A DNA stretch of 64,000 nucleotides from Theobroma cacao (lineage: Eukaryota; Streptophyta; Magnoliopsida; Malvales; Malvaceae), in NCBI RefSeq assembly GCF_000208745.1, contig NC_030852.1, positions 22,413,853 to 22,477,852 on the forward strand, in the 5' to 3' direction. Positions 51,117 through 62,881 of the stretch are shown here, piece by piece. Position 1 is the first letter of the stretch, and each line of letters starts with the position of its first letter. Both the position numbers and the translations under genes were made by a program. A model generated the notes under the pieces. It worked only from the letters and a program-made list of their open reading frames with translations. It was not told the origin of the DNA and did no database searches.

Positions 51117-51521
51117 TGCTTTGAATATGAATGAAGAAAATTGTTCATAGTAACTTGATATTTATAAGCCACATAGAATCAAGGTTTTTTTTTTTTATGA
51201 AAAAGATTAACTTTCTTTTTACTAGTTGTATCTTGAAAATCTCATTTTATATGGAAAAAATATTATTGCATAGTCAATCAAATATTACAAAAGATATTGA
51301 CATTACAAAAACAAAAAAAAAAAAATATTGGCATTACACTTTACACAAGACAATAACGTGTTACTACCTAAAGCATTACTCGCTAAGGTGTTACCGTCTA
51401 AGGCGGTACTGCCCAAGGCATTACTACTCCAAGTGATATAGTACGATACGTTATAGTACAAAATAAAACTTTTACATATTAAATTAATACATAAGAATCA
51501 ATTTTAATAATGAATTCTTAT

Positions 51522-51534
51522 GCAGGGGGCAAAA
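51522..51534 (+). other. Polypurine tract of the PMD retrotransposon
   Basis: GCAGGGGGCAAAA lies directly before the TG of the 3' LTR, the expected place for plus-strand priming. Confidence 0.7.
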
Positions 51535-54500
51535 TGTAGATACTTAATTTTGGTTAATACCTATTTTCTAAAGAATTATGTTATAATATAATATTATACA
51601 GAGAACAACCTAAACAAGTGAAGTGTTACTTCACGTAGAATAACTGTTATGACCCGGAACTCCCATCGAGCCCATGACAATCGTCGTGAAGTCTCGTCAA
51701 ACATTCTTTACCCTGAATGCTGACCGAAATCTCGTAAGGCTTTCGTATCAGTTTTCTTACCTCCCCTGTGATCGACAGTAACTAAAATCGTGTTTTGAAA
51801 CGATATGGACCATTTTCTCATCCAAAAACAATGAAAATTTATTTCTACCTCACAAGGGTATTTTAGTCATCATTTTTTTATCCCGAAAATTTTGAAATCC
51901 GTAAAAAATGTAATATGTAAGTGGAAACACATATTTCATGATTTAAATTAAATTTTGAAGTCTAAAACATTCGTTTAAAGTAAAATTATAGCTATTTGAA
52001 TATAATAAAAACATTAATTAAAATATTCTATTTTCTTAAAACACAATATTTTCAAATTCTTTCTAAAATAACCTTTGTAGCGTAAGAGTAAAATAAATTT
52101 ATTCATATAGTAATAAAGATCATTAAAGTATGAAATTTCATTTACAGTGATACGTGGGCCCCCAACTGTCCAAGAAGGTGTAAGGCTATGAACCCTTAGT
52201 TTCTAGGATGCAACTCCGAGATTAATTCTCGTCTTAATCAACTATCAACAAACTATCTTGAGCATGAAAAATGGATAAGAAAATGGGTGAGATTACATAA
52301 TCCCAGTGAGTAAACAATTACCATCAAAAACATCTAAAGCCGAATAGACGGAGACAATATAAAAATGTTATATCTTAATAATGTTCATAACGCAAAATTT
52401 GTTTCAATCTATACCAAACAATTTCTTTTCATCAAAATTTCCTGGCTTATGAATTTCTTAAACTTGGCCCTTGCCAGAATCATTTTCGCGAGTACCTTCG
52501 TCAAGGTATCCCACTGAGACCGTCAAGGCTGTTAAATGTCCCATACCCATAAACATGTTTTCACATCTGACACATAGCCGTTCCTTGACGTTGGCTGAGT
52601 CTCACTTTCACGTGGTAGCCTGAACGTGAGGTGCACTCAAATCTTACCTCAGGAGATACTTTATCCAACATCTCTCCCCAGAGGTCAATATATAATTAAG
52701 TTACCGTGCCCTTCTCATAGGCAGTCTACGGAAACCCCCACCACTGCAGTGACCTTTAATAAACCACCAGACCCATAAAATTTTCAGTAGTATAATATGG
52801 CGAATAAAATTTAATCCAGTCTACCGAGACCAATCCAAAACTAATCATATATTTCATGCCAATCCCAAAAATTTAGCCATCATGCTACCATAGTGTCATA
52901 AGCCACAATTTCAATAACATATAAAATTATAAATTCAACACAGTCTCTATATACTCAATTTTTCCAAAACAATATTTGATTTCAAAACCAGTATAAATCT
53001 CATTTTTATAAAAAAATAACATTTTAATTGGAAAACATAATATTTTATAATTTCAACTCACCATTAAATAAAATCATTAAAAAAGTATAATTATTCTAGA
53101 TATTTAAGATGATAAATTGTCCACTCACAGTATTAGGAGTAGAAATACTCCTATTTTTAGTCTCGGGTACAGTCCTTTACTCGTATCCAATGGCTCACCA
53201 CCTAGCCATAATCCATGACACATATTCCAATTAAATTGTGTCTAACAGTCATGAGCTATTTCAGGCTCGATATATATATGCATGATATGAAATGAAAAAA
53301 ATGCACGAGTAGCCATCTAGACCTGGTATTGGTCTAAGTCGATTTTTCATCCGATAAATTGGCCAATGCGTCCAATTTCACTCCAACTTGCTCCATTTTT
53401 TTTCCAATCCCTCAATTCACCAAAGACTATTATTTCTTGATCAAATCACCTAGAATAACATCCATTCTTCCTCATTATTCACTTAGAGAATTCGGCTATT
53501 GATGGGCACCAAACCTTTGGTGGTTTTCTTCACTTGTTTTCATGCTACACATCATTAATCACCTAAAAACACTAACATACCTAAAAATAAAACCAATCTA
53601 AGATCATTCTCTCTCCATACCCATTTTGACAAGCCATGAATTCACCATGAAAACATGCTTTTCAACCATGAAAATTAAGGGAAAATGCATAGGAAAAATA
53701 GTTCATAAACTAACATCAAGAAATTTCACATTTTTCCACTTGATTTTCTTGAAAATCCACACTTTTCTCTTGAATTTCTTTCCACCTAGGGTTTGTTCTT
53801 CTTTTCCCCTTTGTTTTCTTGCCAAAGCCGACCCTTATGAAAGAGAAATGGTGGTGTGGGCTGATTTTTATAGTTAAATAATATAATAATTTAAACTTGC
53901 CACATGGCATTCCATGATTGGTTCATTTTTTTAAATTCTTCTCTTTTAAACTTTAAATCTCCACCATACATTATTCAAGGGTCAAAAATGATGAAGGGTG
54001 AAGATCTTGTGCTGGAAAAATGCTCTGGGGGTGCAAAATTACCATTTCTCCCCTATACTCTAAATTATATTGGAATTAAAATTTTTCACTTCTAAACCTC
54101 AAATCATATTTTAATACTCAAATCATACTTCAATAAGTCAAATGAGGCTAAAAAAATCTTTTCTAAAAATTCTCATTTTGTCCCTAAGTAGCAAATGACC
54201 ATTTTGCCCATGAATAGTGAAAATTCTGATTTGACTCCAAATTGATCCTCGAACTCTGAATTACCATTTTGAGTCATCCTGAACTGTGAAACTCTTAATT
54301 TCACCTTAAAATTCGTATTTGAACTAGTTCGAGGCTTAATCGACTTAATGATACCATTAGGGGCAATATCATCTTTTAATGATTTCTCGAAGTTCCTAAA
54401 TATGCAAACATTCTATTGATTATGTAAATGACGTTGTAATTATTTTAAAGAACAGGGTTTGACAATAACTAAAACAAGTAAAACGTTACTTCACGCAGAA

Positions 54501-55334
54501 CAACTACAACAAGTGAAGCACTACTTAATGCAGAATAACTAGAATAAGTAGAATACTACTTCACATGAAACAACTAATACAAGTAGAACAACTACTTCGA
54601 ATAGAATAACCACTTCACTTGGATGATAGTGAAAGCAACTTGGAATAAGTGGCAGGATTTATGGGTTACTTTCATCTTTGGATGTTTCGGAGAGTTTGGC
54701 TTGGTGGCTCAGATATGGAAGTAGTTAAGAGGTCTTCCTCTTAACATTTTCCTAAAATACAAGTGTTTCACCCTCCTACCTTGTTCTCGTATACCTATTC
54801 TTCTACAGCTTCTTCTCTTGCACCTGTTCTTGTATAGTTTCTTTTCTTGTACCTATTCACGTATAGCTTCCTCCCCTATACCTATTCACGTATAGCTCTT
54901 CTCTATCAGCTCCTACTCGAGAACAAGTCTCATTAAATATAATTACTTCAGCAATCACATAATAAGTTTCTAACCGTTACTCAATATTAACTCTCAGTAA
55001 CGGTTACTTAACATTAAATTTCTCCTTAATAGTATCATTCATTACGTATATTAAAACCTTTTCTTGTAACCGTTACTTCTAACACTATATATAGAGCCTT
55101 CACAATTCAAAAAAGGGACTTTTCTCCTTCACTTTCAGAATTACCCAACTCTCACTTAAAGCTTTTCTCTTTAGCTTATTTTCACTTAGAATACCTATTC
55201 TTTGCTTATTCTTTTCCACCTGCCATAATATTTAGTACTTCAGGAACTATTCCAATCTTTCTCTCTCTCACCTCCGATACATCTCTTACTTGTTTGCAAC
55301 GCTTCCTCTTCTTATCACAAGAACCTCATTTACA
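51535..55334 (+). repeat. 3' LTR of the PMD retrotransposon, split by a nested solo LTR
   Basis: Left part 51535-51644 and right part 54470-55334 together match the 5' LTR in order and length. The break falls inside the 35-bp tandem array. The junction duplicates ATAAC (51640-51644 and 54465-54469). Small changes from the 5' LTR are scattered through both parts. Confidence 0.9.
51645..54464 (-). mobile_element. Nested 2.82-kb solo LTR, probable Ty3/gypsy chromovirus type
   Basis: On the plus strand it runs from TGTTATGACCCGG to GGGTTTGACA and is flanked by exact 5-bp duplications ATAAC. Read on the minus strand it starts TGTCAAACCC and ends CCGGGTCATAACA, the usual style of gypsy LTR ends. 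A TATA box lies at 53872-53866 on the minus strand. There is no internal coding region, primer site or second LTR, so it is best explained as a solo LTR left by recombination. A related copy in the opposite orientation starts at 62882. Assignment to the Tekay/Del group is an inference from LTR length and ends. Confidence 0.8.
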
Positions 55335-55339
55335 TTGGT

Positions 55340-55806
55340 AATGGTGGGTTTTTTTTTTTTATAAGAGACACATTGTTTTAAGTTCTCAGGGAATAGAACT
55401 AATTCATGAAGCGGTTACTGAGATGAATCTTAATTTGGGTTAGGATGACGATTTGATTAAGGGTTCGAAGGTTACTGAATAAAAGAGCAACATGTTTTTA
55501 CCCTTTTGAAACCCTCACTGTTTTATGATTTAAAATAGCACATGTTCAGATGTGTCAGCTTCGACAACAATATGGGTTATCTTCATGCTTGTGATCATAG
55601 ACATCTCTCTTGCATATCCAATATTAGGTGATGCTCAGAAGATCATATCCTCATTTAGGATAAGAATGTAGTTACAGTCCTGAATTCTAGAAATGCTATG
55701 ACATCAGATAGGAATAAAGCCTATGCTTGAAATGCTATGACATCAGATCTTTAGAGCCTTATCTAGTTGGATTCTTAATTTTGACTGTCCCATGTTGTTT
55801 GTCACA

Positions 55807-55844
<38 letters not shown>

Positions 55845-56454
55845 ATGACATCAAGATATGAATAATGCCTATGCTTGAAATGATTGACTTCTCAGATCAT
55901 CTTTTTCCCTCTATAAAGCAGGGTTAGATGTTAATGTCCAGAGTAAATTAACTTTATAGCAACATAAGAACCCGACTTCCTTAAACTGGAATAAAATTGA
56001 GAAACTACATAAAAGTGAACCCAGACAGGAAACTGGTCAGTCTTTCCGTAGGATTTCAAGCATACAGCCCCATTGATATATTTTAAATCTTCTTTTGCTT
56101 ATTTTAGTTGCTGTCTCGGGCATAGGGGTATCATTTGGTACATGTGATATTGGACTACGGAATGAGAAGTAACCCTCTTCCATCTCATGAATCCCACCCC
56201 GCTCAAGACCTCCAAAATGAAATCTTGAACTCTAATCGCTTAGGTATCCCCTTGTGGACGAGGGAGTATCATTTTAAATGATCTATTTTTGATATTGTAT
56301 TGCTACTAAAATTACTAGAGTTTGATCTTCCCCTGCCCCCAATGTTTTTGCTACTTGTAGCACATGTTTATTGATGTTTTTTTGAATTGCTGAGAGGTAT
56401 TATTGTATAGTTAAGTACTATTTTAGCCTGCTAAATATCAGTTTTTTACTTGTG
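55340..56454. other. Host flank between retrotransposon and zinc-finger pseudogene
   Basis: Starts right after the TTGGT duplication. Holds a (GA)n microsatellite at about 55808-55838 and two similar passages about AATGCTATGACATCAGAT (near 55692 and 55732, with a related one near 55840), a short local duplication. No gene seen. Confidence 0.5.
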
Positions 56455-56930
56455 GCAGGTATATTTGAGTCTTTGTGTAGCTCCTGATCCAACTTTATGT
56501 TCAAAGTCTGGACAGCCCTGTGGCTAAGAATCAGAAAAATATAATCTTCTTCTGCGTTTGCCATGTTTCCTGCTCAGTGCCATAACTCACAAGCAACATA
56601 TAGGAGGTCACAAGCAGAAGGCCAACTTACGCATATATTGCCATTCAAAGGAAATGATGATGTAGGCATCACAGCAGTGAACTCACAGAAAAGATGTGGA
56701 CTGTGTAATAATTTTATGATTGAATTGTCTTCCAACCAGTACTTGGAAGGTCAAAAGCTCAAGGAAAAACTACAGAAGTTGGAACATGCTGGAAATAAAG
56801 CAAGGAATATGGTAAAGAAGCAAAAGTTTTGGTGAGTTGTATAATATTGGGTACACAGATGAAAGTTCATTTAAGATGCACCTGCGAGACAAATTATCTT
56901 TATTAAACTTCATGCCATAGACAACAGAAA
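56455..56930 (+). pseudogene. Decayed tandem copy of the zf-met zinc-finger gene
   Basis: After an acceptor-like GGCAG at 56459, three finger units can be followed in shifting frames. Unit 1 near 56545-56630 reads FCVCHVSCSVP, then after a frameshift HKQHIGGHKQK. Unit 2 near 56688-56830 reads KRCGLCNNFMIELSS, YLEGQKLKEKLQKLEHA. Unit 3 near 56825-56890 reads FW then, after a one-base loss, ELYNIGYTDESSFKMHLRD. These match fingers and spacers of the gene at 40725-43293 in order and spacing, on the same strand. Several stops and frameshifts and lost Cys/His residues show it cannot encode the protein. The N-terminal exons were not found. Confidence 0.7.
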
Positions 56931-58413
56931 AGACCATGAGGGTCGAACTTGTATCCACAGGAAAGTGGAAGATAATCTCCTTAGGCGTGAAAGAAGCATT
57001 AGATAAGTATGGTAGAGTTGATTTGCATTTTGAGCACTTTTCAAGTTGTATCTTTTTCCCTGTATGCAAGTTGCAGATGTACACAGAGATGCAGAGAATA
57101 AGGTTGAGGGAATAAAAATTTCAGCTACTGTTTCTGTATCTATATATTGATTCATTAAATATGAAATAAGTGGTCCCTTTGTACTTCCAACATAGCATAT
57201 AATGATTAAAGACTTGGAAACAATTAATATCCAAACCAGGAAATAATATCAGTAGCAGAGTGAGCTCTTGGATGATTTAATTCAAAGTCATACAGATCTC
57301 GCCCTGGTAAGTTTAAGTGGAGAGACAACCAAATGAGTGCATTGCACAGCCAAAATTATGCCTTAACTTGAATCCCGGGGGTCAATAATCTACAACACCA
57401 GGTGGCTTGGGATGGGAGGGCTCAAGGAAAGCAAGAGGAAGGATATCAAGGTTTTATGCCCAGCAAAGGTTTTGGTTGCCTTTAATTATTGCTGGATGAG
57501 TGTGCCTCCAAGAGCCGTAGTACAACTAGTTGGCGAATAATGTTGGGGTATATCGCCAATATGAAAATGCTAAGGACTTATCGTTTTATGGGGGCCTAAA
57601 AGGAAGTCCAAGCACAACAGCTTATCTTTGTGTTTCCGAACTAATGGCTTAGTTAGGAAGCACAATTTGCATCTTAATAATCAAAAGGGAAAGAATATTA
57701 TTATTAGTAGTATGATTTTCATTAGCATGTCAGCAAGAAAAGTAGTTGTGGGGGCCCTGAATAACCTCAACCTGAAAAGTTGTGTTGATTTTGAAACAAA
57801 CCATTCCTAGAAGGCCAGATAAAGCTGACAACATCGCCTATTGGAAAAGTCGCAGATAAAGCACTTCTCTGATGGTATTTTGCTCCACAAGATCCACCGT
57901 TTGTCTGGTACTGCTGCCACGATCCAAGTAGGTACTGCGTGTTTAACTAGTTTTCAAGGAGACTTGAGGCTTATTGCATAAGTTGTATACATTTTGTATC
58001 CTTTTCATCATCGAATCAAAATGGGGGAAAATGAACGACTCTGGGGAATGCCTTGCTCTGCCAAACTTTGCTTTAATATATAACCATTTTCCTAGGCGTA
58101 TGATTACATGTTTGAAGTTTCTTTCACTGAAATGGGGCATGTAACCCCCCTTTTTGGCCTGGACCGACATGTCATGGTTGTAAGTGCCCTGAATTCATTG
58201 ACATGTTTCCAGGAACAATATGGAAAACATGACCATATGAATGCTACTAACATTTCACGTGATAATGCATCATGGTATAAGATGTTATAAATAGTCCATT
58301 TTGGAATCGCAATCCCACGTTCTATAAAAGCGAGATGTAAGTAATGATTTATGTTTGTCCATATCCTAACCATTTGCGGAAAGAAGCAGAACGCCACTTC
58401 AAACATTCACCAC
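56931..58413. other. Flank downstream of zinc-finger pseudogene
   Basis: Mixed-composition sequence, less AT-rich than its surroundings, with no intact frame. Around 57625-57690 a short frame (CFRTNGLVRKHNLHLNNQKG) weakly recalls a finger helix and may be further debris of the zinc-finger copy. Otherwise nothing recognised. Confidence 0.35.
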
Positions 58414-58421
58414 TTTTTAGT

Positions 58422-59012
58422 GCTTATTTGGTTTGATTTTTATCATCTTATTCACCTCTTAAAAGTAAAAGTCAAGCCATACAAAAATTTGGAGAAGTTT
58501 TTTAAAAAAATAAGCAGCTTTTTTTTAAAGAAAAAAATTTTGAAAAAAAGAGTTTTAGAAAAAGCTCCAAAGAAGAGCTTTCTCACCTATTTTTTTAAAA
58601 CACGTTTCTTTTTTAAGAGAATTTTTCTTTTTGTTTTAAAAATGCCCTCATCTATTAAAAATAATTCTAACATTATCTGTTTTCATTTTTATATGATTTA
58701 TTATTAATTATAAATTTTATGTTATATAAAAATACTTTTTATACTTTTTATAAATAAAAAAAAGCTAACTTTTTTCCATTATGAACAAAAGAATTTGTAA
58801 TTAATAGAAAATTATTTACTAAATACCCTTTATGATAATTTTAATCAAATTAGAACTTATATAAATTATTTTGTCAAACAACTTATTTTATAAAAAAAAA
58901 AACTTATAAAAGTAAATTTACCAAATAAATTTATCTTAATTTTAAAAATTATTTTTTTTTATAAGAGTTTCATCATAACTTTTAAGTTAAAAAAAAACTA
59001 AGTCAAACAAGC
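58422..59012. mobile_element. MITE-like element, copy 2
   Basis: 591 bases starting GCTTATTTGG and ending CAAACAAGC, so the ends form a short inverted repeat (GCTTRTTTG). Imperfect 8-base flanks TTTTTAGT and TTTTTAAC would fit an aged hAT-type target duplication. It matches the element at 25022-25665 throughout and has no coding capacity. Confidence 0.75.
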
Positions 59013-59072
59013 TTTTTAACATAGAGGAAGAAGAATCCAGCCAAAAAAAAAATACAAAACAAAATTAGCAAT

Positions 59073-59868
59073 TGTTGGTGTATTTTTAAAATGAAAGATT
59101 GTCTCTTTCTATGAAAAGTTATTTTCGTTCAAAGGTTATATAACATAGTGTGACTATTGAATTATAGGTATGTTTTTCATGTGAATAGTTATGTCTCTTA
59201 GTAAAATAGTATGTTGAAAAAATACCTCTAAAATCCAAAAGTAATAAGACAACAAGAAAAACATCACAGTTCAAAAGTTTGGATATGAAAAGTTATCTTT
59301 TTCATATTATAACTTAAAGGTTATATCTTATTGAATGAATGTTTGTCTTTTCATTAATATTGTATCCAAGGTTTGTGTCTTGCAAAATGCAAAAGTGTCT
59401 TGAAAACAAAAAGGTGCCTTGATGAACGGATTGTATCTTTGAGAAGAGATACTTCCAAGCTTATATAAAGTACTTGTTGCCAACCATTTTGACACACTAA
59501 AAACAAATAAGACAAGAGCAAAAAAAAGCAAGAGCAATAAAAGTGTTATATTCTGAAAATAAATATAAATACTTGAGTTCCTATCATCTATCAAAGGAAT
59601 CCAAATTCTTTATAATCTATTTGTAATAAAAAGTATGTTCTAAGACTGAACAACTTTACAAATCATTGGATGTATCTAGCTGTTTATTCTCGTAAAGTGC
59701 AAAGACGAAGTTAGACATTGACTTCTTTGTGTCTTTAAGGTTATTCACATTATTCCCCTTTGTATACCAAGTTGTGAGGGTGAAATAAGTCTTAAAGATT
59801 GAATTTATTGAAAAACTTGTTTTGAAGTTAATTTTGTCGGTTCTTTAAATTCCATCTAAACCTCATTT
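59073..59868 (+). mobile_element. Candidate 5' LTR of the copia relic
   Basis: The interval from TGTTGGTGTATTTTT to CTCATTTGCA precedes the copia gag relic and contains a TATA-like box (TATATAAAG near 59461). No matching second LTR is in the window and no clean tRNA-Met primer site follows, so the borders are tentative. Confidence 0.3.
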
Positions 59869-59914
59869 GCATTAATAATTTTAAGACTTATTTTTCGTGG
59901 TGTTGGAATTCAAA

Positions 59915-60300
59915 ATGACTTCACTAAAAGCGATGGCTACCAACATAGTCAAGTTAGACCGCTTTAAAGAAGAATCTATGGACGAGATTCATTTATGACA
60001 AAATGGTACTTCATTGAATTATAAGATAAGTTTTCTTTTCTTACTTGGTATGCATGATATTGTATTTGATATGCATTAAAAACGTAGATTAGTTGAAAAG
60101 AAAGATTTTGTTATATTCATATATGATATTGATATGGATGGGGTTATTATTGTGTCTTCTATGGTGAGACACTAACAAAATTCTAAAGCATAAGAAAGAG
60201 AAGATGTCTCTCGAAGACCTTCGTAATCATCTTCGAATAAAAAAAGATTGTTGCAACCAAGATGAAGTCACAAACATGATGAGAAAGATAAAGATTCTAA
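59915..60300 (+). pseudogene. Ty1/copia gag relic
   Basis: ATG at 59915 opens MTSLKAMATNIVKLDRFKEE, the style of the N-terminal copia gag (LDRF...). Later text in other frames (MSLEDLRNHLRIKKD) matches the conserved SLxDLxxHLRIEE stretch. Stops and frameshifts interrupt it. Confidence 0.6.
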
Positions 60301-60358
60301 GGTAAACCATCTTGTGTTGATAAAGGTCCATGTGATCGAAGACAAAAGGCAGGAGCAT

Positions 60359-60762
60359 GTGGCATTCTTATTATGCATTAAGATATAATGATGTCAATAT
60401 ATAAGTACCATCAAGGTCCATGTGATCAGTGGACATGTGGCATTCTTATTATACATTAAGGTATAATGATGTCAATATGTAAATACCAGCAAGAACCATT
60501 TGGTAAGTGGACATTTGGCATTCATATTATATATGAAGGTATAATGGTGCTAATATGTAAATTTAATATCTTGGTATATGGTGCATTCTATTTTATCATT
60601 AAAGGCATAAGGGTGCAAAGTAGATATTTAATATCTTTGACATGTCATTCCTTTTGTGTTATAAAGGTAAAACAATGCTTGTGTGAACATATACCTTGAT
60701 GTTTTAATTTGACATTTCGATTGTACTTTAAGGTACATTAGTGTCAATAGAGAAATGTGTGT
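60359..60762. repeat. Tandem repeats replacing the middle of the copia relic
   Basis: Units beginning GTGGCATTCTTATTATxCATTAAGxTATAATG start at 60359, 60437 and 60515 (period 78). Two or three shorter, more diverged units (about 60-70 bases) follow up to the reverse-transcriptase relic. No protease or integrase sequence remains between gag and RT. Confidence 0.8.
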
Positions 60763-61138
60763 AAGCTCGTAAAGTCTTTATATGGATTAGAACAAGCACC
60801 TAAACAATGGCATCAAAGTTTGATGAAGTTGTGCTAGGGAATGGCTACAAGATCAATCAATTTAACAAATGTGTCTATGGTAAGTTCTATAGTGGTAAAA
60901 GTGTCATTATTTGTCTATATGTGGATGACATGCTAATTTTTTGTACCAATTTGGAACAAGTGGAAAACACAAAAATGTTCTTGTAAAAGTATTTTGACAT
61001 AAAAGATATTGGTATGGCAGATATTATTCTTGGTATAAAAATAATGAAAGACAATAATGATATAACATTGTCTTAATCTCATTACATTCAAAAGATTGTA
61101 ATGAAGTATGGTAAGTCAAATTGTATGCCAATGTTTAC
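60763..61138 (+). pseudogene. Ty1/copia reverse transcriptase relic
   Basis: KLVKSLYGLEQAPKQWHQ at the start is the conserved copia RT block. After a frameshift come FDEVVLGNGYKINQFNKCVY, then SVIICLYVDDMLIF with the catalytic YVDD pair, then a stop, KYFDIKDIGMADIILGIKIM and, past another stop, SHYIQKIVMKYG. Only about 125 residues of the RT core remain and at least three lesions prevent function. Confidence 0.85.
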
Positions 61139-61139
61139 A

Positions 61140-62881
61140 CCTTATTATTGTTGTTGATTTTGCACATGCAAGTATATGTATCAAACAAGTAATACAGACA
61201 GTAAGTCTAAAATCGTATCTCATAAGGATTTACTCTTAATTCTTCATTAAGTACTAAAATTATAACAGATTAATCTTTTTCAAGCAACTTGATTTTTTTG
61301 GAAAATTAATTAAAACTAAATGAAAGTAACCACTAAATTAATTAACACGAACAAAAAATTCACTTGAGAAAGGCAATATATTAAAATCCAGGATGATGGG
61401 TTCATTCAACACTTCATCGGATACCAGCTTGTCTTGTTATTTATCTTTTTTGGGTGGTTTTACTAACCTTGAATTTAAAGCTATGGACAAGTCTCCGTTG
61501 AGTTGCTTGTACAAATATTTAACTTAATTAGTTCACTATGTGTCTATAGGAATCGATTAAATTAAGTTCATTAAGCAAGTGTCTTGATGTGGCTATGTAT
61601 GGCAATTTACGTATGTCTACCCGTATCATAAATCAGATCACCTGAGTGACGTGAACATATACTATTCAAACCTTAGTCCAATCTAAAATCTCTTTGTCGA
61701 GTCTCAATTAGATTCACAAATTAGTTAATTGTTGACCAAGCAATCAAAAGCATTAAGAACAAATTTGAATGAACAAAACTACACCCATTCATGATAAATA
61801 AAAGAGAAACTAGTATTCAAACTACATGTTGAAATCCTCCACAATCCTAAAAAGATAATTTAGCTCATAATAACAAATTACAACAATATACAAAGAAATT
61901 TAGACATGAATCCAAGTCAACGAAAATAAAAGAAACACAAAAGTAGAGAAAGAAACTAATTATTAAAGCTTTGCAATCTCAATTCTCTCTCAAATTTTCT
62001 TGTTTTCTTGCTTTGTTCTTGACTCCAAATCGCTAGAATAGTTGGTTGCTACCTCTCTCTCTTAAACCTTTGAAAAATGTCCATTAAATAGGCTCTAAGT
62101 AACCTAATCTCCATAATTCCATCAAATTTTTATTTTTGGAAAATTGCCCAGCACTACAGCTCTACTTCTTCAGCGCTACGACACTGAGCTCTCGGGAAAA
62201 TGTGTTGTGTTTCCTTTCACCAGCGCTGTAGCCTTGTTCTCCCAGCACTACAGCGATTTATCAACTTCGAATGTGATTTTCACCCTGATTTGATTTGAAC
62301 TGGGTAAAATGATAAACATGAAAGTTTTAGCCTTATCTCTTAACTTTCCAATGTATTATGAATCACATCAATTAGACTCTTAGATTGAAAGATATACTCC
62401 AAATACCGCATCATGTTTAGTCCATGCATACTACTGCAGTGTTTTGAATTAGACAAATATATTGACCACGATCTAGTCAGAATTGGAAAAAGTGATAAAC
62501 ATAAAAATTGTAACCTTTCTTCTTATAATTCTAGTGGTTTAAGAATCATCTCATTTGGAATTTTATAAATAGAGATATAATCAAAAAACTAAAATATATA
62601 CAAATAAAACTATCACCATACTTGCAATGGTTTTAATCAAATGAGCCTTTTTCATCAAATTGCCTACAAAAGCAATAAGAGAAACTAGCAATACTACTTT
62701 TAAAGTAATTTAAAACAAAATAAAATAAATTAAACTAAAATAATTAATATTAACAACTTAACATGTAATCAAACTTAAACTAGAAAAACACGTAAAATAT
62801 TAAAATCCAAACTTAAAATCTCAAAGATCTAGCTACTTAAGCCCCAAAATGTGTCAAAACAACTCTATCTAATAGAGTTAT
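61140..62881. repeat. Unclassified dispersed repeat, non-coding
   Basis: Begins near ATTTTGCACATGCAAGTATA, a phrase (with AATACAGACAGTAAGTCT and CGTATCTCATAAGGATT) that I recall from widespread plant non-coding repeats. Inside, 62170-62260 repeats CAGCGCTxxxG and CAGCACTACAGC words, and two diverged passages (62295-62360 and 62485-62555) share GATAAACAT, AAxTTxTAxCCTT and GAATCA blocks, suggesting an internal duplication. No open frame or terminal repeat could be fixed. Confidence 0.4.

Larger units (their letters stand above)
44579..55334 (+). mobile_element. LTR retrotransposon lacking pol and carrying an antisense PMD gene
   Basis: The element starts TGTAGATACTT and ends CCTCATTTACA, bounded by 5-bp duplications TTGGT. 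Its LTRs are nearly equal (976 and about 975 bases once the nested insert is removed). Inside are a primer-binding site, a broken gag, a tandem-repeat block, an antisense plant mobile domain gene and a polypurine tract, in that order. No protease, reverse transcriptase, RNase H or integrase motif was found, so it depends on another element for movement. The primer-binding site and gag style point to the Ty3/gypsy Tat/Ogre group (inference). Total span 10756 bp, of which 2820 bp (plus a 5-bp duplication) is a nested solo LTR. LTR differences are visible but modest, so the insertion is not very recent. Confidence 0.9.

Noticed and set aside
57628..58407. Short frames on both strands near 57.6-58.4 kb
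   Set aside because: Only a weak similarity to a finger helix at 57650-57690; nothing enough to call a gene.
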